This document shows positions 1-12,338 of a DNA stretch of 64,000 nt, in pieces; the first letter of the stretch is position 1; each line of letters opens with the position of its first letter. This stretch comes from Rhabditoides inermis. Lineage: Eukaryota > Nematoda > Chromadorea > Rhabditida > Rhabditidae. Position numbers and translations under genes: made by a program. The DNA is taken from positions 359,001 through 423,000 of the forward strand of contig CAWZYM010000402.1 of NCBI GenBank assembly GCA_963966185.1, written 5' to 3'. The notes beneath the pieces are model-generated. The model saw only the letters and a program-made list of their open reading frames with translations. It had not been told where the DNA came from and made no database searches.

Positions 1-26
1 GAATAAACTAGGCAACGATTACCGAG

Positions 27-60
27 ATGGGAGACGATGCAGTTCCTGTGAAGCGATCCA
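27..60 (+). CDS. candidate alternative first exon of the CNDP2-like dipeptidase
   Basis: A 34-nt open segment begins with ATG and ends at a consensus donor (A|gtaagt). Its last base, joined to the acceptor at 1264/1265, makes an AAG codon followed in frame by the ATG at 1267. It would add a 12-residue N-terminal extension rich in D, V, K and R. Without it the protein already has the usual family length, so this could be an alternative start, a 5' exon of another gene, or chance. No transcript evidence is visible. Confidence 0.3.
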
Positions 61-1264
61 GTAAGTTTTGTTATGGTTGTATTTTTATGCTGAAGCATGT
101 GAATGTACGTATAAAACGTTTGAAAAGGAGAATTAGAAGAAGACAGTGTCGTGGTGCGCGGTTTGGTGTGGCTGTATTGTCCGGTAATTTGCACAATATT
201 CCTTCATGAGTCACTGACCGATGACCGATGAGACCGGCTCTTTTTTTTGTCGCGCGCATTGTTTTCATTGTTTTCCTTTCGGGCGTTTGAATTCATGCGA
301 TTTTTTGGTTCAGCGATGCAACCGGTTTGGTGTTTTTGCTTGAACATGTGGGTCAAATCGGATAGATCACTCTTGTGCAGTGTCTCACGTGCATGCTCTG
401 CTTATTTCTGCGGCTGTTTCACGGCTATTTTACACGCTCCGACCACAATTCCATTTGACCAATCGATTGTAAAGCTGACCGGGACCGTTGACCAAATCTC
501 ATTACACGCATTTCCGCTAATCGTGAATCACTCCATGTCTGTGAGTGATAACGTGCAAAAGCGCCGCTAGTGATAGATGTGCGGGCGTTTTACAGCCGCT
601 CCGCTCACTGTTTATCACTCATCAGTCTATCAGCTCCGTTCGCACCGCGCGGCTCACACCAACCTCATACCAGTTTACAACCTTGTTTTGTTGTTGTTTA
701 TGCCGCACAGGTCCTGTAGGCGGTCCGCGTATATATATATAAACTTTGTGCTGCAGCAGAGTGTGTTTACATATTTTGGCGCAGAGCGATTATGATCAGA
801 GGATCGATCGGTGTGTCCTTGTGTGTCGCGGAGGGTGAATAGAACCTCCTCTCGCTCTGTTGATCACGCTCCATTTTTTGTCTTCCTCCACTCATCAACA
901 TTTCTGCATTTCTTGTTCTGCTACTGTTGCGAGTGCTCGCGAATCATGCGATATAGTTGTCTCGCCCCCCTCCCCCCCTCTTTTTTGCGTGGTTCGTACT
1001 TGTCGAGCTGTTTCCCACCGCTTATCTACACGCGGATCAAGAGGCGATTGCTGAAACGGGGGACTCTCGGCTCATTGTCAAGCCGGATTATGTGATTAAG
1101 TGATTACTTAATCGCCCGGCGCGTTTCTCGCACACAACGTGGCCGTACATGTTTGGCTGATGGGGGGCGCGCGCCCGCGACTTGTTCAAAGTGTCGCCGA
1201 AATGTCCATTTACCTACGAATCCCCTATTTATCTACGAAAGCTTACTTAATACTATGTTTGCAG
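61..1264. other. non-coding region upstream of the dipeptidase
   Basis: No convincing coding exon is seen; open frames are short and have no family resemblance. There is a TATATATATATAAA-like stretch near 730-743 and a pyrimidine-rich stretch at 960-985. The region ends in a 3' splice-site consensus (tttgcag) at 1258-1264, three bases before the start codon, which fits either the alternative exon at 27-60 or a spliced-leader acceptor. Confidence 0.5.
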
Positions 1265-1266
1265 AG

Positions 1267-3861
1267 ATGACGACGACCGAGGAGCAGTTCAACGCCGTGT
1301 TCGCGTGAGTATCGGGGGTATCAATTGATTATGTTCTGTTTCATGCTCGATCGAGCCGCTGACATAGCGATTTTGATGGTTCGAGAAAAGACTCGAGCAT
1401 GTTTCCGTTGATAGTAGGACGGAACTGCAAAAAACATGGAATCGATCTGACCGTCCTACTATTGTTTCCGTTTAGTCAGATCGACGCCAATGCGGAGAAG
1501 TACATTGAGCGTCTGCGGGAGGCGGTCGAGATTCCCTCGGTGTCTGCCGAGGCGGGCCGGCGCGGAGAGTGCGTCAAGATGAGCCACTGGGCCAAGCAGG
1601 TACATATACTTTCAATATACTTTTGTATAATTTATTAATTCAATCAATAATTTATCCAGAATCGCTATATCCTGACTATACAACAAGTACATAGTTAAAG
1701 TGATAAGAAAAATGTTCGTGGAATGATTGAGCTGAGCGCTTAAAATAGGTTTTATTTAGTTTGAAGTTCGATAAGTTCGCATTTACATGAATGGTTACGG
1801 TAGATTGTCCCTTTCTCTTATCATCCTTTGTGCTATTTTCGTTTCCGTATGCGCGATAATCGACCTGACCTTTCCAATGTCAATCGCAAGCTTTTGTTGA
1901 TTTATTCTGATTCACGAATCGAATTTTATTAATGAGTTTCGATGTACGATCCACACTCGATGATCAGTGATCATTGATGCATCCATCGATCGTAAATCAG
2001 AAAAAAGATCGCGTGGCGGTTTTCAATATCTGTCTAGCTCTTCATTGAAAAGCATCGCAGCTGTACAAGCGTTTTTATTATACAAAGTGATTAGACCATG
2101 ACCGACTCGCTATATCAGTGAAAACGATAGTGCATGCCATTCGAGACAGGCGACGTTATCTCGCGCCGTCTGCAAAACACCCCCGGTCAGCAAACTAGAT
2201 ATGTGAGACATACGTTTGCTTGACGGCTTTCACGTGGCAACGAGCATCGACTGCTATAATGTAATGTTTATTTTAATCGTCAAAGATGTACATACATGGG
2301 AAATACAAGACATCTTGTTGCAATATTTGGGTGGGAAATGATGCTGCCGTGTGAGACAGATCGCTAGTATATGAAGTAGCTAGCACCACGTGATTTCGAG
2401 AATACCGTAACCCGGTTCTCTATTCAGAAGCTCGAGGCTCTGGGCGCCAAGTGTGAGCTGATCGACGCCGGAAAGCAGGTGAGCAAGGGAGAGGTTTACT
2501 GTACGTCTCTAGATCCAGAATCTAAAGACAGGGATTAATTACAGTTTAGAGACAGTGCTAGATGTACACTAACTTCTTTACGTGTATGAGCTTTTTTTAC
2601 TTGCTCTCTTGTTTCATCTTGTTTAGGTACTAGAATTACACTAGCTTCATACTCGATGCAGTGGCAGCTACTTTTTTGTGTATCAACATGTTTTCGAAAC
2701 AATTTCAAAGAAGAAAATATATATGTCCTTTTGTTAAATTTCATAGAAATTTTGAATATGTGCTGAATTATGACTATTCATCTGGACTAATATAGTCTCA
2801 TAGATGTCCGTCGAAATACCGCCACGTGACATTTAAAAAAAATTGGATGTGTACCTGGTTGAGGTGCTGGATGGCGTGGAGCTGCCGCTGCCGCCGATTG
2901 TGTTCGGCATCCTTGGCGCGGACAAGAAGAAGAAGACGCTCTGCGTGTACGGACATCTTGACGTCCAGCCCGCCAACAAGGCTGTGCGTCCCTCATCTCT
3001 CTCTCTCTCTCTCTCCCCTTCTCTCTCTCTCTCTCTCCTTCTCTCTCTCCCCTTCTCTCTCTCCCCTTCTCTCTCTCTCTCCCCTTCTCTCTCCCCTTCT
3101 CTCTCTCTCTCTCTCCCCCCTTCTCTCTCTCCCCTTCTCTCTCTCTCTCCCCTTCTCTCTCTCTCTCCTCTTCTCTCTCTCTCCCCCACTCTCCTTCTCT
3201 CTCCCCTTCTCTCTCTCTCCTCTCCCCTTCTCTCTCTCCCCCCTTCTCTCTCTCTCCCCTTCTCTCTCTCCCCTTCTCTCCCCCCTCTCTCTCCCCTTCT
3301 CTCTCTCCCCTTCTCTCTCTCTCTCTCTCTTTCTCTTTCTCTCCGTATTTAAATCAAGTTTATTGAACTCTCCGAAGTGAAAAGTATCGTATGTTTCAGG
3401 ACGGCTGGGACACGGAGCCGTTCAAGCTGATCGAGAAGGACGGAAAGCTGTTCGGACGCGGATCCACCGATGACAAGGTGCGCGTGAATTGATTGATTGA
3501 TTGATCGTACCGAAACATGGAAACTTCTTTTTCTCTACCATTTACTGTGTTTCTCATTTTGTAGTTTTGTCTTGGTTGTGTACAGTATACTTTTTTTCAT
3601 TTATACTATTCCTCATCGATTGATTGATTTATTGATTGATTTATTGCAGGGACCGGTGATTGCATGGATGAACGCCATCGAGGCTATGCAGCAGAAGGGC
3701 GTCGAAGTTCCCGTCAACATCAAGGCACGTGCAGATTCGACTTTTTGTTGTATAACTGAAAATTGCTGAAAGGCTTTATAATCGCTCTTTTCAGTTTGTT
3801 CTGGAGGGTATGGAGGAGTCTGGCTCGGAGGGACTCGACGCTGCTCTTGAGAAGCACAAGG

Positions 3862-3914
<53 letters not shown>

Positions 3915-6900
3915 ACGACTTTCAGAACGACTTTCTGCACGACGTTGACTTTACTTGCATCTCGGACAACTACTGGCTCGGCAAGAAGAAGCCCTGCATC
4001 ACCTACGGACTGCGGTGGGTTAGGAGGGTTACTGTAACTGGACATCTCTTACGCTTACCACAGAGCCGCTTGCAGAATGGTCGAAAAATTTCGTCGTTTT
4101 CTCACTGCCTTTGGTCGCAAGTTGACCCGGGTCGAATAGGTTTTTGTAAAAGATATCGGTGCAATGTATGATTTCATTTCAGTGGCATCAGCTACTACGG
4201 TATCGAGATTGACTGCTGCAAGCAGGACCTCCACTCTGGCAACTATGGCGGCTCTGTGTACGTTTGTTGTTTACTTGTTTGTTTACTTGTTCGTCTTGTC
4301 TGTTTAGGCACGAGGCGCTCAACGACCTCATGTGGGTGATGAGCCAGCTCGTCAAGGTCGACGGAGAGATTATGGTGGGTTTCGAAAAAAATAGTTTGCG
4401 AAATGAAATTTAGGAATCTCTAGAATAAAATTTGGTATCATTTCCTGACGATGTCCCGACATGATAGATTTTGAAAATGAGTTTGCGAAATTAAATGCAA
4501 GAATCTACTCGGGAATTAAAAAAAAACTTGTGGATGAGTTTTTCAATTACGTTCTCTCTCGCTCTACGTAATTGTTATAAGTTATAATGTGCTACTTGAT
4601 TCGATGTAAATATTTTTCTCCAGATCCCTGGCATCATGGACATGGTGGCGCCGCTGACGGCTGACGAGAAGGCCCTCTACTCGGCCATGGACTTTGACAA
4701 GGACGACTACGCGTGCGTGGAGTTTTATTTTTATATCAAATCAAATATTTATCCACAATCGCTATTTCCTGACTATACAGCAAATGCATACGGTAAATCA
4801 CAAGGTGAATTTATAGGTTATAGTTTATCACCGTGTTGAGTACTTGGGCATCATAGGAAACATAACAGAGCCTACGATAGGATAGTAAAATGGGAAAAAG
4901 AAGAAACATTCGAACAGTGGACAAACCCTTTTAAAAAGATTTGTTCAGAATCAGCAATCACATTATGACATACACGCAGATTCTAACAAACAACCGGTCA
5001 GACCCGTGAATGCCCTGATTGTGGAAAATCGTCTCTCGACCCCCTCCGTAGAGTGAATCTCTTGAATCTGGGGGATACATTTACCCATACCCTGATTGTT
5101 TGATCGTTTGCAGGAAGGACATTGGCGCGCACGGTCTCACCAAGAAGAGCAAGGAGGAGGTGTTGATGGCGCGCTGGCGCTACCCCTCGCTCTCCCTCCA
5201 CGGAGTCGAGGGCGCCTTCCACTCTGAGGGAGCCAAGACCGTCATCCCCAGTAAGGTACGCGCACCGCATCGCTTTCATTGTTTCGTAGGGAGAAATTCC
5301 AATTCTGCGCTGAGGGACATACACTCGCGCGCCGAAATGGTATTTCTCTTTACGGTATGAAAAAAATAAAAAAAAACATGTTCCATTCATTTAAGCCCTT
5401 TTCAGTGCTTCCGTAGTGGTAAATTTGATGTAGAATGTGTTTTGGTATGTTGTGATGTGCACAAGAGTGCTGGGCCGGGTTGGCCAAGTGGATAGCGTCG
5501 CAGCTTGCTAAGCGTACGGTCGCTGGTTCGATTCTTCTCGCGGGCAATTGTTCTGCCGAATTCCACTACCTCCCGGTGGGCCGCGTGAACCCACTCTCAC
5601 TCTCTGAGAGCCCTACCATCGGCGGCGGCAGTTTTTTAAGATCTTCTACCACGCCTCGCATCCGGAACTGGTCACTTCGCGATGTTCACGCCCATCTACC
5701 ATGAACAGTCAGGACTCGCGCCGCACTGTTCCAGCCAAGGAGCCCCAATACCCCACTGTAGGATTGTGTGTGCTTCCAGATAACCCATCATGCTACCATT
5801 GTATGTACATGTCGGAATCAGGCTGATAAACAAACAAACAAAACAAGAGTGCTATTTACTGCGGACTTAGGGACTTAGAGTTTGATGATTGTGTCGTTGT
5901 GGAATTGGCGTGGCTGTTGGCTAATTGGTTTGGCGTTTGCAACCCCCGCGAGTGCGAGCTTTGATGAGTGGGATGAAAGAGGAAGCGATGCGTTTGGTGT
6001 GTATGTGTTTCATTAGCATGATGTGCCCGTTTAGAACCCCCTCGTGTCTTTGTGGCGATTAATGTGTAGTTGCCCCCGGTTGCCCGGCGCACACTTTTGA
6101 GATGAGTCGGTAAAGACGAATAGAAAAGAGGAAGTGTTCTTTTTTCACCCCTCTGATCCTCTTATCATGGCTTCCTGTTTACGAAAACAATAAAAAAACA
6201 TACTTACTAGCCTTAGGAGTGAGAACGGCTTCAAAAATCGAATTCATTAAACCATAAATGATGCGCCACACATGAAATTGAAATGTCAATGAACGTTGAC
6301 AGTTGACATTGCACTTGGAAGTAACACTACGATAATGAGACCACGCGACACTACGATAATGAGACCTTATTCCCGAAGCGACCTTTAGCGTTTCGATATT
6401 TGAATGATAATTATGTGGGATACATTTAGGAAGTGTACTCTTACATACTCCTACTCCCACTTATCAGTGTTTATCAGGGCAGAGCTATACATACACCAGA
6501 CAATTGTAGTGAATACGTTTCTATCTCCCCTCATATCTAGGGGGAATAAGTGTGGCCAGATAAATGTTTTGATCTTTGCGAAAATTAGTTTTGTGGTGAA
6601 AGTCAAACCGAGGGTCCAACGTGGAATAGTTCATTACCATTCAATTTCATTACCATTCAATTTTAAAGTGTATGCACTACCATTATCACTACACTTGATA
6701 GTAATAGTCATGTGTTCGTCTCACATGGGCCATGAGAGATGAACAATGAAGAATATCAATTACGCTAGCGCTCGCTGTAATTATATATGTCGCTGGGTAT
6801 ACCGTAGTAAAATGACCAAACAAATGTTTCCGACAAAAACTACTGAGCTGAGAACTACTAACCTAATTAGGAGAAATAACTGAGAGGCAATACATGTAAT

Positions 6901-9728
6901 AACACTATGCACACATCCGGTTTCGGTCCCTTTCACCAGACCGGATGTGTGATCCTACCGGCCGGGACCATCATCAGTGATGAGCCGGTAGGACAGGGGC
7001 ATTGAAATTATACTTGAAAATAAATGGGCATTGATCATTCTATCGTCTTCTAACAAACATAAAGTAAATAAAAATAAAAATAAAAATATGGGGGAGGGGG
7101 AGAAGACCGCACAAGAGAGTGCTCGGTGTTCGACTGAATGTGGGTGTGGGTCTTGGGTCGTATGGACTAAAATATATAATATAAGGACGTATACACGAAA
7201 TACGTCATAATAATATTACACTACCCAGTTCTATCTATTCACAGTACACAGTCTCATACTTACAATCACATTCATTATCACTATTATTCCATTGTCGCAA
7301 ATACAATAAAATTGCTAAAGCGAAACTTCGTCGAGCACAATGATGAACAAACGGAACCTAAATTCACATAATATCGCGATTATCATGCTCTGAAGTTGGG
7401 GCGCTAGTCACATGTGTTTACTGTGGTGTATTTTGAGGTGGAGTATATAGTGATATCAAATATGACAGTCGCATCATGTGAGTGTTCCTATACTGTGCTT
7501 AGAAAGGTACACTCTTTCACGAGAGACATTAGATCAATTATATTAGTTATAATATTATTAGATAAGTAAATGACACACATCACATGATAATTTAATTGCG
7601 ACAATAGTTTGTGTGAGTAATTAATGCGAGAGTTGAATCGACGAGAGTGCATAGCCTACGTTGAAGAGAATGCGCTCCAATACGATTGTGATTCAGAGAG
7701 TTCAGAGCAATCATAACAATCCATTGTGGTCTAGTGGTTAGGACTATTGTGATTGTGGACGATAACTCGATAACAAATTGACTGTCAGTTACGTTGCGTT
7801 TCAGGTTATCGGCAAGTTCTCGATCCGCACCGTGCCCAACATGTGCTCGAAGAAGCTGGACGAGCTCGTCTACAAGTACCTCAACGATCTGTGGGCCAAG
7901 CGCGGATCTCCCAACAAGATCAAGTGAGTCGGAGAGGGAGAGAGGAAAAAGGAGGGAGAGAGTGTGTGTACTTGAGAGCAAGAGAGAAAATAGGAAAGAG
8001 ATAGAACACCAACCCGCATCAAGTCATTTTTCCACGTCAGAATTTCATTATATTATCACTATCCAATATACCCGCTGTTTGTGTATTCACTATAACAGAC
8101 ACAGCTAACACACACGAAAAGCTTGAAAAGGTAGTTTTCCCAGTGGGAAAGTGTGATTCACTTTAAAAAACACACACACACACACATCTCGCAAAACAAT
8201 CAGGCGTCGTCTTTGTGTCTGTTCGGTTTCAATCCAATTAATCCTCGTGGCAATCAAGGAATACAAACGCTGGGAAAGAGTGAGTCTTTGCCCTGAGTGA
8301 CACACGCTTTTCCATACATTGTGTCATCTGCCAGCAATGGTGATCGGCATTGTTTCGCTGCCGATGTCCACTCATGCGTTGTTGACAGACGCGAGTGCAC
8401 CGAGCGCCCGGCGGCCAAATGACATGCAGCATTGCAATTGCATGGTTCGCGATTGCAGACCTGCTATCCTCGCTAATCCACAGCGAGCCACCGCCGTTGC
8501 CCGCCTAAATTGAGACGTCTCTTTTTGCGAGTCGCTGTAATTGACTCAACACGAAATGGAGAGTGTTTCTCTTGTTTGTGTGGAGCGCGCTGAGCACTGA
8601 ATGTGTGAACCGCTAAAACGAGCGAGCACTGCACTCGAAGGGGAGAAGGGCAAAGGAAGAGTGAGGAGAGGATCGAAATAGCCAGCCAGACGGATTGCAG
8701 AGATGTCATAATAGTGCAGACCTGCAGACTGCCTTTCCTGACTGTCTCTTTTGTTTAGGCCGTTCAACTTCTCTCACGGAAAGGCCTGGCTCGGAGACTT
8801 CAAGAACGACCTCTTCCAAGCTGGAGTGCGCGCCACCAAGAGGGGTACGGTGGCCAAACAGATCTATCGATCGATTGATTGATTGATTGATTGATATGGA
8901 TATTTATTGATTTTAGTGTTTGGCGTTGAGCCCGACTACACTCGCGAGGGCGGATCCATCCCCGTCACCCTCACCTTCCAGGTGTGTATGTCTGTTTAAC
9001 AGTTTGTATCTTAGTTTTACATTACAGCAGTTTGTATCTTAATCTTAGTGAATACAAATCGCATTCGTAGCCAAAAGAAACCGAGGGTTGAGGATAATTT
9101 ATTCGAACAGAACAGCGCTGGGAACGGGGAACGAGGAAATACAAAATAGTGGCATGTGTTTTCTAATTTGGAAATTTGGATGCGTGTGTGTAACATCGAT
9201 GTTGTGCTGCAGCAGGCGCCCCTCTATTTGGTCGAATGCGTTTTTTTGCGAGGGGATGGTTGCGATGGTGTGTGTTGCGATATTTCATTGGCTAAGTAGC
9301 CGGCGATAGGCTCGTGGTAATTAACTCTATGCAAAATGGTACGCTATCTGTTTACGACATGTGCTCCGCGGAATAGGTTGCATCGGTGGGGCATACCAGT
9401 TGTTGATGGTACACTAAACGAGGTTAGGAACAGGAAATGTGGTGGATGCGAGAGAGCTTGCACACACATACACACACACGTCGGGTTTAGGAGAGATGGT
9501 GTTGTTGTTTTGCAGGAGCTGACTCGCAACCCGGTGATGCTGCTGCCGATTGGAGCGTGCGACGACATGGCGCACTCGCAGAATGAGAAGATTAACAGGT
9601 AGGGAGGGAGGGGAGAGAGAGAGAGAAAGAGAGAGAGGGAGAGAGGAGGGAAAGAATCCTGTTTCAGGTCCAACTACATCCAGGGCACCAAGACGCTGGC
9701 CGCCTACCTCCTCGAGCTTGCCCAGTAG
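1267..9728 (+). CDS. CNDP2: cytosolic non-specific dipeptidase (M20 metallopeptidase, CNDP2 family)
   Basis: Zinc/manganese dipeptidase that hydrolyses Xaa-Xaa dipeptides in the cytosol. Exons: 1267-1304, 1476-1599, 2428-2478, 2864-2983, 3400-3477, 3650-3724, 3795-3860, 3926-4014, 4183-4257, 4308-4374, 4624-4712, 5114-5255, 7805-7923, 8759-8844, 8917-8981, 9516-9598, 9668-9728. They join without a frame break into 475 residues, the same length as human CNDP2 as I recall it. Metal and catalytic residues are present: H102 in GHLDVQP, D135 in STDDKG, E169/E170 in [11 protein letters not shown]198 in ISDN, and H448 in AHSQNEK. The first ATG after the acceptor at 1264 was used as start. The exon at 3650-3724 ends in a GC donor. 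An AATAAA signal lies at 9872. The C. elegans counterpart is probably pes-9 (R11H6.1). Confidence 0.95.
2996..3345. repeat. (CT)n / CCCCTTCTCT microsatellite block in dipeptidase intron 4
   Basis: About 350 bp of almost pure pyrimidine on the + strand, made of CT runs interrupted by a CCCCTT unit. It starts about a dozen bases after the splice donor at 2984. Open reading frames across it are artefacts of the repeat. Confidence 0.95.
3863..3912. repeat. (GA)n microsatellite in dipeptidase intron 7
   Basis: An uninterrupted GA run starts two or three bases inside the intron (donor at 3861) and fills most of this 65-nt intron before the ttcag acceptor at 3925. Confidence 0.95.
5472..5842 (+). 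mobile_element. tRNA-derived SINE with target-site duplication, in dipeptidase intron 12
   Basis: The 5' end looks like a tRNA: box A TGGCCAAGTGG at about 5481 and box B GGTTCGATTCT at about 5525. A non-tRNA body follows, ending in GATAAACAAACAAACAAAAC, an (AAAC)n tail. The element is flanked by a perfect 11-bp direct repeat, ACAAGAGTGCT, at 5461-5471 and 5843-5853. Pol III promoter, tail and duplication together are the signature of LINE-driven retroposition. The anticodon-loop region (CTTGCTAAG) suggests a Ser-type parent, which is uncertain. Confidence 0.85.
6910..6993 (+). other. two adjacent hairpins with complementary loops in dipeptidase intron 12
   Basis: Stem 1 is a perfect 12-bp pair (CACACATCCGGT at 6910-6921 with 6940-6951). 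Stem 2 is a perfect 10-bp pair (TCCTACCGGC at 6953-6962 with 6984-6993), with a further TCATC/GATGA pair inside. Loop 1 carries GGTCCC (6925-6930) and loop 2 carries GGGACC (6964-6969), which are exact complements. Function unknown. Confidence 0.7.
7511..7532 (-). repeat. fragment shared with the tRNA-like element at 57555-57725
   Basis: ACTCTTTCACGAGAGACATTAG recurs with one inserted T at about 57557-57580, next to a tRNA-like head. It is probably the 3' remnant of the same SINE family. Confidence 0.5.
7720..7770 (+). pseudogene. 5' fragment of a tRNA-like sequence (His/Glu-type)
   Basis: The first half matches the D-arm pattern of tRNA-His or tRNA-Glu (GGTCTAGTGGTTAGGA), followed by a TTGTGG segment resembling a His anticodon loop. 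No T-arm or box B follows, so it cannot be a working tRNA gene. It ends about 35 bases before exon 13 of the dipeptidase. Confidence 0.5.
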
Positions 9729-10041
9729 ACACTTTCTCTCTTTTTTCTCTGCCCCTCTCTCTCTCTTTCTCCGTGTAGATAGATGTGTTGTGGTGATAGC
9801 AGCGATACATGTTCAAGTTTCATCGACACGAGTCCCATACCAATCCCCATCTGCGTGTTGCTTTCTAATCTAATAAACATTGTCTTCGTTGTGTGTCGGT
9901 TTGTGAGAAAAAAAACGTACACACAGGTTTGCTAGTTCGCTTGTATTCGGGTCGCGTACTAGCTTCCTATCATCTAATGAGGATCATTTTTGGGTGGTTG
10001 TCCTCGCTTCCTCCCGTACGGACTACTATTGAGATTGAGGC

Positions 10042-10086
<45 letters not shown>

Positions 10087-10114
10087 AAGAGAAAGAGTGA
10101 GAGAGAGAGGTCGC
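10042..10114. repeat. (GA)n microsatellite
   Basis: GA repeat with scattered A insertions. Confidence 0.9.
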
Positions 10115-10335
10115 GCTGGCTTCGAATTGCAGTGCGTGAGAGGTTTTCACTTCAAGAGGCTCGAAAATGGGAGACGAACGCAACACCCTTCCCTTTCAGA
10201 CGCCCCGCGTCCTATATGTACCGTCTCACACTGATTTACCTATATCATTTATCCTCGGATGACGTGATGAGTGGTGAATAACACGCTGCACTCATTTCGC
10301 GTCGTGGATTAGACGGCGTTGTGGAGAAGGCCAAA

Positions 10336-10342
10336 CTGTGCG

Positions 10343-10402
<60 letters not shown>
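10336..10402. repeat. (CT)n microsatellite
   Basis: CT run with one TTT interruption. It is the reverse complement in composition of the GA runs on either side, so the three could fold back on one another. Confidence 0.9.
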
Positions 10403-10404
<2 letters not shown>

Positions 10405-10585
10405 CTGAGTCGGTGGAGCTGCTAGTTGTGTGTGGGTTGCTCCTCGAGAAGTGCGATCTCACTGCTGCATCTTTCCGAAAGAAAAAGGCAGTAGTCACGC
10501 CGACAAACAAGTCAGAGTGAGGGTGTTTCTCACACTGCAATTAGTCGACATGTACTGGGGCGTGTCCAGGTCTCTGATAGAAGGA

Positions 10586-10732
<147 letters not shown>

Positions 10733-11030
10733 AGCTCCTCCTCCTCCCTCTCTCATCATCACAGTTCGCCGCTGCCTCTAGTGGTGAAGTAGAGTACCTT
10801 TTATCTTTCTCTCACTATGTGTGTATTCCCTCGCTGTAAAATTTTTCGCTGTGTGTGTGTGTGTGTATGTGTGTGTGTGTGTGTGTGTGTTACCGTCTCC
10901 CACAGCAGCTCTCCGATAATTACGTCGTGAAAATATATGCAGAACCCATACAAGTATTTACCGGCACGGGTGGGGTTGGGAGAGTGAAACAGTGGTGGGG
11001 AGAGGCGCGGCCAATGGGTGGGGTGGATGT

Positions 11031-11080
<50 letters not shown>

Positions 11081-11731
11081 GGGGGGAAGGGAGTCTTCTA
11101 TTTTCTCTCTTGTCTCTTTGTTTTGCGTGCGGATGTGACGCTCGGCTCCGGGTTTCGCGTCCGGAACCTCTCACATACCCAGTTTAGATGTCCTCATTAC
11201 CTTTTGTATTCCTTTCTCTGACTCTTTTCCTCTCTCTCTTTCTTCACTTCCTCTCTCCCCTCTCTCTCTATCTCAATCATCTTTTCACTCTTCACATTAC
11301 CCATTTACCTATTCCTTCGAGAATAGTCTTTTTCTCGATAGTGAATAGTGTACTTTGCAATTGCACACACAGCATATATCGTACGGTTTATATTTTATAT
11401 ATTCAGAGCGTCTCCCATCTCCCATCTATTTCCATAAAATATAGTAGATCGATTCTCAATGTCATCGGCGAAAAGAAAACAATCAAAAATAAAAATTGAC
11501 GGCATGTAAACTCCAGGCAGCTAGTGCATTATTTTATTAATAAAATGCTTGATCTTTTTTTTGAATCAGCTCACGTATAACGAACTTTACGTCTTACATG
11601 AGACCTATGAAATAATAGTCGCCTCTATCACATCCCGTGATGCTCACTGTACGCGCGTTCTTTTGTTCACTCTGTAATCATTGGGAACATCGGACACTCT
11701 TACTTACTTACTTGAATACTTGAATGCTTCT

Positions 11732-11900
11732 TCAGCTTGCAAGCGCGGAGCCCATCTTTCGCCACAGTGAACGGTCTCGAGCTGCAGTTGCCCACTGCTT
11801 GTAGTCGTTCCTGCGCCCATAGAACAGTTTTGTATTATTGCGGACAGAATCTGCCCAGCGGGTTGGCGGCCGTCCGGGTTCTCGAGTTGCTAATCTTCTC
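11732..11900 (-). pseudogene. 5'-truncated non-LTR retrotransposon (reverse transcriptase C-terminal end)
   Basis: On the minus strand the frame ending at 11732 has the typical C-terminal tail of a non-LTR reverse transcriptase: GRPPTRWADSVR, a short linker, then the ARDRSLWRKMGSALAS-type terminus. Just beyond the stop is a 3' tail containing tandem AAGT units (about 11700-11730). Only the last 50 or so residues remain; polymerase motifs are absent, so it is a dead-on-arrival copy. Confidence 0.7.
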
Positions 11901-12145
11901 TGTATTGTTCGAATGTACAGAGAAGATCGGGCACTCTTACGGTGTAAGTAGTAATTAGTATATAGTATTTCTCCACATGCCTCACTGTGCTCGTAATCTC
12001 TGGATACCCACGAACTTCTCGTGCCACGAGTCAATTCACACTACACACACACACGTGCGAAGACATTGTTGTGATCGTGTGATACCGTGCGGGAGAGACG
12101 TTGCATGTGTGAGATACGCATTTCACCGCTCTCTGTTACTTAAGT

Positions 12146-12327
12146 TGCGGTCAGTCTCTTCGAAACACTCCCGAATGCCTCCGAAACACTTCGGAATTGC
12201 TTTTCGAATCGCCCTTAGAACACTCCCGAATTGCCTTCGGAATACTCCCGAACACCCCTGAACACTTCGGAATGCCTTGCTATGTCTTCGAAACACTCCC
12301 GAATGGCTTTCGAAGAGACTGACCGCA
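12146..12327. mobile_element. MITE with perfect 20-bp terminal inverted repeats
   Basis: Ends are exact inverted repeats (TGCGGTCAGTCTCTTCGAAA at 12146-12165 and its complement at 12308-12327). The inside is built of degenerate units around CACTCCCGAATGCCT and ACACTTCGGAAT. No target-site duplication is obvious. Relatives lie at 39337, 40969 and 54630. It ends 11 bases before the chosen start codon of the NPY-like receptor. Confidence 0.8.
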
Positions 12328-12338
12328 CCTTCATGCAG

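Noticed and set aside
2837..2863. Earlier start of dipeptidase exon 4
   Set aside because: No AG precedes it. The acceptor after gttgag at 2863 keeps phase and gives the family alignment [16 protein letters not shown].
2826..3380. Ser/Leu/Pro-rich open frames of up to 184 codons
   Set aside because: Translation of the (CT)n tract inside an intron. Similar Ser-Leu or Arg-Glu frames at all other GA/CT tracts were dropped for the same reason.
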